Part shown: positions 16,669-25,698 of the stretch, piece by piece | Numbering within the stretch: position 1 is the stretch's first letter | How the letters are laid out: every line of letters begins with the position of its first letter | Assembly: GCA_035714115.1 (NCBI GenBank) | Contig: DASTMO010000091.1 | Span: 1-27,789, forward strand | Length of the DNA stretch: 27,789 bases | From: CAMAVH01 sp035714115 | Lineage (GTDB): Bacteria > Pseudomonadota > Alphaproteobacteria > SMXQ01 | Direction of reading: 5' to 3' | Position numbers and translations under genes: made by a program | Notes under the pieces: model-generated | Databases searched by the model: none | The model's input: the letters and a program-made list of their open reading frames with translations, nothing else | What the model was told of the DNA's origin: nothing

Positions 16669-17256
16669 CTAATCCAGATCCTGCGCCAGCGAGGCGCGGA
16701 CGTTCTCCGGAATCATCGCCATATGGGCGTAGTTGGCATGGGCGATGTTGAGGATCGCCTTGGTGCCCGGCGTCTTGAACGCCGCCGCCTGCTTCTCGGT
16801 CAGCGGGAAATGCAGGAAATGCACGGACGATGTCTTGCCGCGCTCGTCGGTGCGCTCCTGATCGCCTTCCAGCACCGCCTTGGCTTCCTCGCCGTCGATG
16901 CTGATGCTGATGGCGTCTTCGATATGGCCGAGGCGATAGAGCTCCCGACTCCGACGATCCGCATCGGCGATCTGGATCATCATGGTGGCGACCAATTCGC
17001 GGCCCTTCGGCACCAGCGGATTGTAGGCTTCCAGCTCTTCGCCGAGCTGCTGCTCGCCGCCGCGCTCGATATGCAGCATCTCATGGACCTGATGCAGCAT
17101 GGTCTCGAAGCTCTCGAAATAAAAGCAGACGAAGGGTCCGACCTCGACGCGCCGGTCGCGCTTATAAGCGGCCATGGCGGCACGGCGGTCTTTGCGCTCC
17201 GCGGCGTAGACCTTCATGTCGAGAATGTCGGCTTTGGTGATCTCGCGCTTCGTCAT
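16669..17256 (-). CDS. DUF3501 family protein
   Basis: This 195-residue soluble protein matches my memory of DUF3501. It has MTKREITKADILDMKVYAAER, a charged RRAAMAAYKRDRRVEVGP, FYFESFETMLHQVHEMLHIERGG with several His and Glu residues, AYNPLVPKGRELVATMMIQI, and HFLHFPLTEKQAAAF. No signal peptide or membrane segment is present. No enzymatic role is established for the family as far as I know. It is repeatedly found with rubrerythrin and a GlpC-like Fe-S protein, as here. The His/Glu-rich segment (HQVHEMLHIERGGE) could bind metal; this is only inference. The ATG at 17256 has AGGAG eight bases upstream. It is 65 bp downstream of the Fe-S protein gene. Confidence 0.82.
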   Translation of the reverse strand: MTKREITKADILDMKVYAAERKDRRAAMAAYKRDRRVEVGPFVCFYFESFETMLHQVHEMLHIERGGEQQLGEELEAYNPLVPKGRELVATMMIQIADADRRSRELYRLGHIEDAISISIDGEEAKAVLEGDQERTDERGKTSSVHFLHFPLTEKQAAAFKTPGTKAILNIAHANYAHMAMIPENVRASLAQDLD

Positions 17257-17321
17257 CTTCGATGCTCCTCTCCTTGAGGTGAACAATCCCCCACGGATCG
17301 GTTACGCCCTGAGTCTCTTGG

Positions 17322-18677
17322 TTAGTCTTTCTTCGCCGGGATAACGCCATAAGCTTTGGCGAAAATCTCGATCGGATGGCTCGACGCTTCGACCTTCACC
17401 TCGTCGCCCGCCAGCTTGTGCATGCCTTGCACGACATGCTTGCCGGCCAATGGGCATTCGGAGGCGACGTAAGCCTTCTTCTGCTCGACCGCCGCGCGCG
17501 CCGCCGGCTTGCCGACCTTCAGCGCCACCGGGAAATTCTCTTCGCGGATGCCCCAGGAGCCGCCGTGGCCCGAACAGCGCTCGATCACGGAAACGTCGGC
17601 GTTCGGGATCAGGCGGAGCATTTCAGCCGCCTTGTTGCCCATGTTCTGCGCGCGCGAGTGGCAGGCGAAATGCAGCGTCACGCCGCCATCGACCGGCGAG
17701 AGACCCTGCGCGAGGCCTTCCTTCTTGGCGATGTCGACGACCAGCTCGCTGATGTCCCACACCGATTCCGACAGCAGCTTCACGTCCGGATCGTTTGGCA
17801 GGATGAGCGGCCATTCGAACTTGAGCATGAGCGCGCAGGACGGCGTCAGCGCCGCCACGTCATAGCCTTTCTCGATCCACGGCTTGAAGGCGGCGGCCGT
17901 GCGCTTGGCGCCTTCGGCGACACGCGCCAGATCGCCGTTCTCGAGCTGCGGCATGCCGCAGCAGCCGGGATAGACCACTTCGGTCTCGACGCCGTTCTTG
18001 GCCAGCACGCCGAGCGCGGCCTCGCCGATCGACGGATTGTTGTAGTTCACGAAGCAGGTGGCATAGACGGCGACCTTGCGCTGCGCGGCGGGCGCGGCGA
18101 TATCACGGGCCGGCTTTTCGGTTTTCGCGCGGGCGGTGAAGGTCTTGCCATGGAATTTCGGCAGCTCGACGTCCTTGTGTACGCCGGCCGTCGCCTGCAG
18201 CACCGAGCGCGTCAGGCCGTTGTGATTGTCGGACGCCCAGTTGGCGAGCGGCGCGACGGCGCCGGCGATATGGCCGTTGCGGTCGGTCTCGGTGAGCTGG
18301 GTGACGGCGAAGGGGACTTCGCCTTTCTTTTTCTCGACGGCGCGATAGCGCAGCATCAGATGCGGGAAGTCGAGATTGAATTCGTGCGGCGGGACATAGG
18401 GGCACTTCGTCATGAAGCACATGTCGCACAGCGTGCAGGCGTCCACGACCGGCTTGAAGTCTTTGCTGTCGACCGTGTCGAGCTCGCCGCTTTCGCTGGC
18501 ATCGACCAGATCGAACAGGCGCGGGAAGCTGTCGCACAGATTGAAGCAGCGGCGGCAGCCGTGGCAGATGTCGAAGACGCGGCGCATCTCGGCATCGAGC
18601 TTCGCCTCGTCATAGAAATCGGGATTATTCCAATCGAGCGGGTGCCGGGTCGGCGCTTCGAGACTGCCTTCCGCCAT
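17322..18677 (-). CDS. GlpC-like Fe-S oxidoreductase (two ferredoxin clusters, two CCG-type domains)
   Basis: The 451-residue product looks like an electron-transfer or heterodisulfide-reductase-related subunit. The first 4Fe-4S motif is C38-x2-C41-x2-C44-x3-C48. The second is C81-x2-C84-x2-C87-x4-C92-Pro, with one extra residue in the last spacer. Two CCG-like domains follow. The first has ATCFVNYNNP, PGCCGMPQLENGD and LTPSCALML. The second has FACHSRAQNMGNKA, ERCSGHGGSWG (CSG, not CCG) and ASECPLAGKH. No flavin or membrane domain is seen, so it needs a partner. The ATG at 18677 is preferred over an upstream in-frame start because the family begins with a short leader before HPLDWN. It lies between rubrerythrin and DUF3501 on the same strand; the direct electron donor is unknown. 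Confidence 0.88.
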   Translation of the reverse strand: MAEGSLEAPTRHPLDWNNPDFYDEAKLDAEMRRVFDICHGCRRCFNLCDSFPRLFDLVDASESGELDTVDSKDFKPVVDACTLCDMCFMTKCPYVPPHEFNLDFPHLMLRYRAVEKKKGEVPFAVTQLTETDRNGHIAGAVAPLANWASDNHNGLTRSVLQATAGVHKDVELPKFHGKTFTARAKTEKPARDIAAPAAQRKVAVYATCFVNYNNPSIGEAALGVLAKNGVETEVVYPGCCGMPQLENGDLARVAEGAKRTAAAFKPWIEKGYDVAALTPSCALMLKFEWPLILPNDPDVKLLSESVWDISELVVDIAKKEGLAQGLSPVDGGVTLHFACHSRAQNMGNKAAEMLRLIPNADVSVIERCSGHGGSWGIREENFPVALKVGKPAARAAVEQKKAYVASECPLAGKHVVQGMHKLAGDEVKVEASSHPIEIFAKAYGVIPAKKD

Positions 18678-18739
18678 CGACCTGATCCTTCTGCTTATCT
18701 GCCGTTGTTGTTCAGAAGAAGCGCCGCGCACGGCGACGC

Positions 18740-18760
18740 CGCTCGCAGTTCATACGAGCG
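18740..18760 (-). other. Hairpin between rubrerythrin and Fe-S protein genes
   Basis: CGCTCG (18740-18745) and CGAGCG (18755-18760) form a 6-bp stem with a 9-nt loop inside the 110-bp gap. No T run follows. It could stabilise the rubrerythrin message or attenuate read-through, giving more rubrerythrin than Fe-S protein. Confidence 0.35.
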
Positions 18761-18787
18761 ACGGGCCGGCGCGGTTCGCTGGATCGG

Positions 18788-19204
18788 TTAGATGGAGTCG
18801 AGAGCCTTCTGGAAGCGGCCGGCGTGCGACTTCTCAGCCTTCGCCAGGGTCTCGAACCAATCGGCGATTTCGTCGAAGCCTTCTTCGCGGGCCGTCTTGG
18901 CCATGCCCGGGTACATGTCGGTGTACTCGTGGGTCTCGCCGGCGATCGACGCGGCGAGGTTCAGCTTGGTGTCGCCGATCGGCTTGCCGGTCGCCGGGTC
19001 GCCGACGGCCTCGAGGAATTCGAGGTGGCCGTGGGCATGGCCGGTCTCGCCTTCCGCGGTGGAGCGGAACACGGCGGAGACGTCGTTGTAGCCTTCAACG
19101 TCGGCCTTCTGCGCGAAGTACAGGTAACGACGGTTCGCCTGCGATTCGCCGGCGAACGCGGCCTTCAAGCTTTCTTCGGTCTTGCTGCCTTTGAGGCTGG
19201 CCAT
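18788..19204 (-). CDS. Rubrerythrin (erythrin domain only)
   Basis: Rubrerythrins are diiron proteins that reduce hydrogen peroxide. The 138-residue product holds one ferritin-like four-helix domain. Likely iron ligands are Glu20 (FAGESQANRRY), Glu53 and His56 (AEGETGHAHGH), Glu90 or Glu93 (IAGETHEY), and Glu124 and His127 (LAKAEKSHAGRF). The C-terminal rubredoxin domain of classical rubrerythrin, with its four Cys, is absent, and the protein has no cysteine. Electrons must therefore come from another protein. The ATG at 19204 has GGAG seven bases upstream. Upstream lie an ICE-like operator and a good promoter. The Fe-S protein and DUF3501 genes follow. Confidence 0.92.
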   Translation of the reverse strand: MASLKGSKTEESLKAAFAGESQANRRYLYFAQKADVEGYNDVSAVFRSTAEGETGHAHGHLEFLEAVGDPATGKPIGDTKLNLAASIAGETHEYTDMYPGMAKTAREEGFDEIADWFETLAKAEKSHAGRFQKALDSI

Positions 19205-19346
19205 GGTCTCTCTCCTGATGCTGTTGTTGAGCGCGCCCTGTGGACTCGCGCGGGAAGCAATCTTGGACTCATCGGACGTCGCCCTCGGGTGAAGGGCCGG
19301 CGATGACAGGGCGTGCAGATGGGTACTCCGACGACGACCTGGTTCC

Positions 19347-19375
19347 GTTATGGCCCAAGCGCGGCGAACCGTCAA
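19347..19375 (-). promoter_or_regulatory. Sigma70-type promoter of rubrerythrin gene
   Basis: On the minus strand, TTGACG (19370-19375) and CATAAC (19347-19352) lie 17 bp apart. Transcription would start near 19340, giving a leader of about 135 nt. The -35 box begins 3 bp after the ICE-like motif. Confidence 0.6.
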
Positions 19376-19378
19376 CAA

Positions 19379-19395
19379 TTTAGAAGCTATCTAAA
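19379..19395. promoter_or_regulatory. ICE-like Irr operator
   Basis: TTTAGAA-GCT-ATCTAAA matches the iron control element consensus TTTAGAA-N3-TTCTAAA at 13 of 14 arm positions. ICE motifs are bound by Irr and related regulators in rhizobia. The irr gene lies 73 bp away. The motif sits immediately upstream of the rubrerythrin -35 box rather than over it. Confidence 0.72.
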
Positions 19396-19468
19396 CTGTA
19401 CCGGATAAGTCAGGAATATATGGGTATTGCGTGGCGGTCGCAGCTCCGCGGCTGCTCCGCCAGCGCGC

Positions 19469-19888
19469 TTAGGCCTGCTTGACGCGGATGACGACGTCGA
19501 CGCGCTTCACCGCCGTGCCGGCGGGCGGCGTCGGCAGGCTGGAGATCGTGACGGACGCGCCGTCAATGTCCTGCAGCTGGCTCGAATCTTCGAAGAAGAA
19601 ATGGTGGTGATCGCTCACGTTCGTGTCGAAGTAGGAGCGGCCGGCGTCGACGACGATCTCGCGCAGGATGCCCGCTTCGGTGAACTGGTGCAGCGTGTTG
19701 TAGACTGTGGCGAGCGAGACGCGGATGCCGGCGCCCTGCGCCTGGCCGTGCAGCTGCTCGGCGGTCATGTGGCAGTCGCCCGCTTCCGCGAGCAGCTTGG
19801 CAAGAGCCAAGCGCTGACGGGTCGGGCGCAGGCCCGCATCCTTGAGGCGATCGAGCACGCGGCTGAAGGGCCGATCCATGCTGGTCAT
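19469..19888 (-). CDS. irr: Iron response regulator Irr (Fur superfamily)
   Basis: Irr is a Fur-superfamily regulator that controls heme and iron genes in alphaproteobacteria, in response to heme rather than free Fe2+. In 139 residues: LKDAGLRPTRQRLALAKLL, the recognition helix in RVSLATVYNTLHQF (about 56-69), SYFDTNVSDHHHFFFED with the triple His (94-96), and a C-terminal VDVVIRVKQA. The GCPWHD heme regulatory motif found near the N terminus of Bradyrhizobium Irr is absent; the only Cys is Cys39. The triple His, known to help bind heme in some Irr proteins, is kept. The start ATG at 19888 has AGGA eight bases upstream. It sits upstream of the rubrerythrin promoter on the same strand. Confidence 0.9.
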   Translation of the reverse strand: MTSMDRPFSRVLDRLKDAGLRPTRQRLALAKLLAEAGDCHMTAEQLHGQAQGAGIRVSLATVYNTLHQFTEAGILREIVVDAGRSYFDTNVSDHHHFFFEDSSQLQDIDGASVTISSLPTPPAGTAVKRVDVVIRVKQA

Positions 19889-19947
19889 GTCACACGTCCT
19901 AACTGGTTCCCGGAGGCTGTCGCCGAACGGTCGCGTACCTCCACGAT

Positions 19948-19959
19948 CCCTATATAGGG
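19948..19959. repeat. Palindrome upstream of irr
   Basis: CCCTATATAGGG is a perfect 12-bp palindrome about 60 bp ahead of the irr start. Outer CCAC (19941-19944) and GTGG (19962-19965) extend the dyad imperfectly. It may overlap the irr -10 region and could be an operator. It does not resemble ICE. Confidence 0.4.
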
Positions 19960-19993
19960 CTGTGGACCGTTAAATTAAAGCCAAAAGAAACAG

Positions 19994-20048
19994 AGGCCTT
20001 GCGACCGATCTGGAACCGCTCAAAGAAAGGTTCCGAAACTCAAGGCCT
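19994..20048 (-). terminator. Nested inverted repeats after the nitronate-monooxygenase-like gene
   Basis: An outer stem, AGGCCTTG (19994-20001) with CAAGGCCT (20041-20048), encloses an inner stem, GGAACC (20012-20017) with GGTTCC (20029-20034). Both are perfect. On the minus strand the outer arm is followed by a T-rich stretch (CTGTTTCTTTTGG), so termination of the upstream gene at 20104 is the simplest reading. Confidence 0.55.
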
Positions 20049-20103
20049 TGAGTGGACTGGGATTTCTGCTCATAACGACAGCAATCCTCGGTCCCGCCCC
20101 GGT

Positions 20104-21501
<1,398 letters not shown>

Positions 21502-21731
21502 GCCGGTGTAATCCTACTTGCCTTGAGAATGTTCCCCGCGGCGCATCCTGCGCCGGCCCAGCGGCCTGCGGAGGCCGGGGCCATGTTCCCTGGCTATATG
21601 GGGACTCGCAGCGCCCAAACCAAGCCGCCGACAAATACCTTAATAACCCAGGGCGACAAAGGCTTTTCTGCTGCTGCGTCGCGGCATTTATCCTGACTTT
21701 CCAAGCGCTTCAAGGCTTGGCGCAGGCATGA

Positions 21732-21757
21732 AAAAGGGGAGGTTTCCCTCCCCTTTT
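21732..21757 (-). terminator. Rho-independent terminator of pnp
   Basis: AAAAGGGGAGG (21732-21742) pairs perfectly with CCTCCCCTTTT (21747-21757) around a TTTC loop, followed by a T run on the minus strand. A smaller hairpin, GGTTC-aaaa-GAACC (21763-21776), lies between it and the pnp stop. Together they close the infB-pnp operon. The rest of 21502-21795 holds no gene that I can see. Confidence 0.88.
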
Positions 21758-21795
21758 CGAACGGTTCAAAAGAACCTGTCACAAAGCGCTTCGCC

Positions 21796-23919
21796 TTATT
21801 CGGCGGGCGCGGCGGCCGGCGCGATTTCCTCGCCGGTCTCCTGGTTCACGACCTTCATGGACAGGCGGACCTTGCCGCGATCGTCCACGCCGAGCACCTT
21901 CACCTTCACGGCGTCGCCCTCGTTGATCACATCGGTCACCTTGGCGACGCGCTTGGGCGCCAGCTCGCTGATATGAACGAGGCCGTCCTTGGAGCCGAGG
22001 AAGTTCACGAAAGCGCCGAAGTCGACGACCTTCACGACCTTGCCGGTGTAGACGACGCCGACCTCAGGCTCGGCGACGATGCCCTTGATCCAGGCGATGG
22101 CCTTGTCGGCGGCTTCGCCGTCGACCGCCGCAACCTTGATCGTGCCGTCGTCTTCGATGTCGATCTTGGCGCCGGTCTGCTCGGTGATCTCGCGGATCAC
22201 CTTGCCGCCCGTGCCGATCACTTCACGGATCTTGTCCTTCGGGATCGAGAAGGTCGTGATGCGCGGCGCGTTCGACGACACGCCTTCGCGCGCGCCGGCC
22301 AAGCCCTTCGACATCTCGCCGAGGATGTGGAGACGGCCGCCCTGGGCCTGCTCCAACGCGATCTTCATGATGTCTTCGGTGATGGACGTGATCTTGATGT
22401 CCATCTGGAGCGAGGTGATGCCCTGCTCGGTGCCGGCGACCTTGAAGTCCATGTCGCCGAGATGATCTTCGTCGCCGAGGATGTCGGACAGGACGGCGAA
22501 ACGGTCGCCTTCCTTGATCAGGCCCATGGCGATGCCCGCCACCGGACGAACCAGCGGGACGCCGGCGTCCATCAGCGAGAGCGAAGAGCCGCAGACCGTC
22601 GCCATCGACGACGAGCCGTTCGACTCGGTGATCTCGGAGACGATGCGGATCGTGTACGGGAACTTGTCCTTCGGCGGCAGCAGCGGGCGAATGGCGCGCC
22701 ACGCGAGCTTGCCGTGGCCGACTTCGCGGCGGCCCGGGCTGCCCATGCGGCCGACTTCACCCACCGAGTACGGAGGGAAGTTGTAGTGCAGCATGAAGTG
22801 CTCGCGATAATCGCCGTCGAGCGCGTCGATCACCTGCTCGTCCTGGCCGGTGCCGAGCGTGGCGACAACCAAGCCCTGCGTCTCGCCGCGAGTGAACAGC
22901 GCCGAGCCGTGAGCGCGCGGCAGCACGCCGACTTCGGCGACGATCGGACGCACGGTCTTGCCGTCGCGGCCGTCGATGCGGACCTTGGTGTCGAGGATGT
23001 TGTTGCGGACGACGTCCTTCTCGAGCTCCTTGAAGAGCTTCTTGCCGAGCTCGGCATCGAGCTCCTCGGCCTTCAGCTGCTCGAGCGCCTTCGACTTCAC
23101 GTCGTCGACCGCGTTGCGGCGGCCGGTCTTGTCGACGATGGCGTAAGCCTTGCGCAGATCGGCCTCGGCGATCGCCTTCAGGCGCGCTTCGACCTTCGTG
23201 GTGGCTTCGGGCACGGTCGGCAGATCGCGCGGCTCCTTCGCCGCCTTCTCGGCGAGCGCGATGATCATGTCGATCACCGGCTGGAAGCCGCGATGGCCGA
23301 ACATGACGGCCGACAGCATCTGCTCTTCCGACAGCTCCTTCGCCTCGGACTCGACCATCAGCACGCCTTCCTGGGTGCCGGCGACGACGAGGTCGAGATC
23401 GGTCTCGCTCATCTTGTCGAGGGTCGGGTTGAGCACGAATTCGCCGTTGATCAAGCCGACGCGCGCGGCGCCGATCGGGCCCATGAAGGGCACGCCGGAC
23501 AGCGTGAGCGCGGCGGAGGCGCCGATCATCGCGACGATGTCGGGATCGTTCTCCAGGTCATGCGAGATGACCGTGGTGACGACCTGCGTCTCGTTGCGGA
23601 ACAGCGGGTGGAACAGCGGGCGGATCGGGCGGTCGATCAGGCGAGAGGAGAGAACTTCCTTCTCGGTCGGCCGGCCTTCGCGCTTGAAAAAGCCGCCGGG
23701 AATCTTGCCGGCGGCGAAAGCCTTCTCTTGGTAGTTGACCGTCAGCGGGAAGAAATCGATCCCCGGCTTCGGTTCGCGGGCGGCGACGGCGGTGCAGAGC
23801 ACGACGGTCTCGCCGTAGGTGGCAATCACGGCGCCGTCAGCCTGACGCGCGACCTTGCCGGTCTCGAGGGTGAGCTTACGCCCGCCCCACATGATCTCTT
23901 TTTTCACGACATTGAACAT
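21796..23919 (-). CDS. pnp: Polyribonucleotide nucleotidyltransferase (PNPase)
   Basis: PNPase is a trimeric 3'-5' phosphorolytic exonuclease of the RNA degradosome. The 707-residue product has the normal order: two RNase PH domains separated by a helical domain, then a KH domain (IPKDKIREVIGTGGKVIREI) and an S1 domain (VGVVYTGKVVKVVDFGAFVNF), ending in a short acidic/Ala-rich tail. Landmarks: GKIPGGFFKREGRPTEKE, SSRLIDRPIRPLF, and in the second core GFQPV and LPRAHGSALFTRGETQ. The ATG at 23919 has GGAAG seven bases upstream. It follows rpsO after a GC-rich hairpin region, as in many bacteria. Confidence 0.98.
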   Translation of the reverse strand: MFNVVKKEIMWGGRKLTLETGKVARQADGAVIATYGETVVLCTAVAAREPKPGIDFFPLTVNYQEKAFAAGKIPGGFFKREGRPTEKEVLSSRLIDRPIRPLFHPLFRNETQVVTTVISHDLENDPDIVAMIGASAALTLSGVPFMGPIGAARVGLINGEFVLNPTLDKMSETDLDLVVAGTQEGVLMVESEAKELSEEQMLSAVMFGHRGFQPVIDMIIALAEKAAKEPRDLPTVPEATTKVEARLKAIAEADLRKAYAIVDKTGRRNAVDDVKSKALEQLKAEELDAELGKKLFKELEKDVVRNNILDTKVRIDGRDGKTVRPIVAEVGVLPRAHGSALFTRGETQGLVVATLGTGQDEQVIDALDGDYREHFMLHYNFPPYSVGEVGRMGSPGRREVGHGKLAWRAIRPLLPPKDKFPYTIRIVSEITESNGSSSMATVCGSSLSLMDAGVPLVRPVAGIAMGLIKEGDRFAVLSDILGDEDHLGDMDFKVAGTEQGITSLQMDIKITSITEDIMKIALEQAQGGRLHILGEMSKGLAGAREGVSSNAPRITTFSIPKDKIREVIGTGGKVIREITEQTGAKIDIEDDGTIKVAAVDGEAADKAIAWIKGIVAEPEVGVVYTGKVVKVVDFGAFVNFLGSKDGLVHISELAPKRVAKVTDVINEGDAVKVKVLGVDDRGKVRLSMKVVNQETGEEIAPAAAPAE

Positions 23920-23953
23920 GGATTCACTTCCTTCCAACCTTCCACGACGCACC

Positions 23954-24030
23954 CGCCGCCTCGGCGGGGCGTCCCCCGGGCCGCGGCCCGGGGAATCAAG
24001 CGGCTTGAGCCTGAGCCCTTATGGGCTCAG
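23954..24030 (-). promoter_or_regulatory. Structured rpsO-pnp intergenic region
   Basis: Three GC-rich dyads lie in about 77 bp: CCGCC-tc-GGCGG (23954-23965), a perfect 20-bp palindrome (23974-23993), and CTGAGCCC-ttat-GGGCTCAG (24011-24030), which overlaps the rpsO stop. No T run follows. In E. coli an RNase III-cut hairpin in this same gap controls pnp; this stack could serve that role. Confidence 0.5.
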
Positions 24031-24296
24031 CGACGCAGGCCGAGACGCTGGACGACCTCGTTGTAGCGGGCGACGCTTTTGCCCTTGAGGTAGTCGAGCA
24101 GCCGGCGGCGCTTGCTGACCATGGCCAGCAGACCGCGCCGCGAATGATAATCGTGGTTATGCGTTTTCATATGTTCGGTCAGATTGTTGATTCTCTCGCT
24201 GAGAATCGCGATCTGGACCTCGGGCGACCCCGTGTCGCCCTGCTGGGTGGCGTATTCGCCGATGAGCGCAGTCTTGCGCTCGGCCGTAATCGACAT
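24027..24296 (-). CDS. rpsO: 30S ribosomal protein S15
   Basis: S15 binds 16S rRNA in the platform of the 30S subunit. The 89-residue product, the standard length, has QQGDTGSPEVQIAILSERI, LTEHMKTHNHDYHSRRGLL and RRRLLDYLKGKSVARY, and ends VQRLGLRR. The ATG at 24296 is chosen because AAGGAG lies six bases upstream; the ATG at 24302 directly abuts that AAGGAG and cannot use it. Only 17 bp separate it from truB, so it belongs to the infB-pnp operon. Confidence 0.98.
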   Translation of the reverse strand: MSITAERKTALIGEYATQQGDTGSPEVQIAILSERINNLTEHMKTHNHDYHSRRGLLAMVSKRRRLLDYLKGKSVARYNEVVQRLGLRR

Positions 24297-24313
24297 CGTC
24301 ATCTCCTTGACGT

Positions 24314-25237
24314 TTAGAGGTTTAAAACACGCACCGGCCGCAACACGCCCCGCTCGAAGCGGGCCAACGCAACGGGCTTACCATTGGCGGTCGCGAGTGC
24401 GATCGCGCCATCTTCTGGAAGCCGTGACGCCGGGGAACCGGTACTGAGAACCTGCACGGGCTGGCCCAACCTGAGGCGGGCCGCGTCGGTGTCGCTCAAG
24501 GCAAGTGCCGGGATGTCGTCCAGCACGGTCTCGATCGGCAGCAGGGTCTCCAAAGCGGCGGCACTATGCCCGAGCGCCTCCAGCTTAGCCAGGGAAATTG
24601 CGGTTTTTTCGCTGAACGGGCCGACTCGTGTGCGCCGCAGTTCGGCAATAAAACCCAGTGTTCCCAAAGCCTTGGCGAGATCGCGCCCGAGCGCGCGGAC
24701 ATACAAGCCCTTGCCGCAATCGACCTCGAAACGCGCCATATCTGGTAGAGCCTCAAGCAATTCCAGGCGCGTCACGGTGACGCTGCGCGCCGCCAGGTCC
24801 GGCGCCTCGCCAGCGCGCGCCAGCTTGTAGGAGCGCATCCCGCCGATCTTGATGGCGGAAAAGGCCGGCGGCACTTGGGTGAGCTCGCCGACGAAGGCCG
24901 GCAAAGCGGCGCGGATGGCGTCGGGATCGGGCCGGACCGGGCTGGTGCCGGTCACTTCGCCTTCGGCGTCGTCGGTGTTGCGGCTTTCGCCCCATTGCAC
25001 GGCGAAACGATAGGTCTTTCGACCGTCCATGGCATAGGCGACGGTCTTGGTCGCCTCGCCCACGGCGATCGGCAGGATGCCGGAGGCCAGGGGATCGAGC
25101 GTGCCGCCATGGCCGACCTTGCGGGTGCCGAGCGCGCGCCGCACCTTGGCGACGACCTGGAACGACGACAGGCCGAGCGGCTTGTCGATCGCCAGCCAGC
25201 CGCTGACCCCCGAATCTTCAGTCTTTTTCTTGGCCAC
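24314..25237 (-). CDS. truB: tRNA pseudouridine(55) synthase TruB
   Basis: TruB makes the universal pseudouridine 55 in the T loop of tRNA. The 307-residue product has GWLAIDKPLGLSSFQVV, the catalytic Asp in GHGGTLDPLASGILPIA, KTYRFAVQWGESRNTDDAEG, PPAFSAIKIGG, and CGKGLYVRALGRDLA. A C-terminal RNA-binding part follows (about 240-307). The start is GTG at 25237, overlapping the end of rbfA by 20 bp, which implies coupled translation. Confidence 0.97.
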   Translation of the reverse strand: MAKKKTEDSGVSGWLAIDKPLGLSSFQVVAKVRRALGTRKVGHGGTLDPLASGILPIAVGEATKTVAYAMDGRKTYRFAVQWGESRNTDDAEGEVTGTSPVRPDPDAIRAALPAFVGELTQVPPAFSAIKIGGMRSYKLARAGEAPDLAARSVTVTRLELLEALPDMARFEVDCGKGLYVRALGRDLAKALGTLGFIAELRRTRVGPFSEKTAISLAKLEALGHSAAALETLLPIETVLDDIPALALSDTDAARLRLGQPVQVLSTGSPASRLPEDGAIALATANGKPVALARFERGVLRPVRVLNL

Positions 25238-25655
25238 GCTCGTCCGGCGTTTCGTCCTCGGCGAGATCGCGCGCGACCTCGGGACGATGGAGGAGATCGT
25301 TGATGCTCGAGGCGTAATCGAACGACGTGTCCGCCGCGAAGCCGAGCGTCGGCACCGCGCGCATCTTCACTTCCTTGGCGATCTGGCCGCGCAGGTAGGG
25401 CGCCGCGCGCTTGAGCGCGGCGACCAGCACGTCGACGCCCTCGCCGCCGAGCTTGGTGACGTATGCCGTGGCGTTTTTCAGATCCGGGCTGATGCGCACT
25501 TCCGTGACCGTGATGGACACGCCCATCAGGTCGGGATCGCGAAAATGCGCGCGATCGATGATCTGCACCAAAGCATGGCGCAGCTCTTCGCCGACGCGCA
25601 ATTGACGCTGGCTCGGACCGAGCGCGGTCGGTCCCGTGGAGTCGCGACGTTTCAT
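25218..25655 (-). CDS. rbfA: 30S ribosome-binding factor RbfA
   Basis: RbfA is a small KH-fold protein that aids late 30S maturation and cold adaptation. The 145-residue product has RQLRVGEELRHALVQIIDRA, GVSITVTEVRISPDLKNATAYV and LRGQIAKEVKMRAVPTLGFAAD, followed by an acidic tail. The ATG at 25655 has GGAG six bases upstream. It sits between infB and truB, its usual place. Confidence 0.96.
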   Translation of the reverse strand: MKRRDSTGPTALGPSQRQLRVGEELRHALVQIIDRAHFRDPDLMGVSITVTEVRISPDLKNATAYVTKLGGEGVDVLVAALKRAAPYLRGQIAKEVKMRAVPTLGFAADTSFDYASSINDLLHRPEVARDLAEDETPDERGQEKD

Positions 25656-25698
25656 GCGGCTCTCCCGCTGTTCCTAAAGACCGAGGATCGCGCGGCGC

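Noticed and set aside
17376..18791. Plus-strand open frame opposite the Fe-S protein gene
   Set aside because: The Fe-S motifs on the minus strand are decisive; the opposite frame has no recognisable motif or ribosome binding site.
21973..24066. Long plus-strand open frame of 697 codons opposite pnp
   Set aside because: Shadow of pnp caused by high GC and codon bias; repetitive Asp/Gly/Arg/His composition and no domain.
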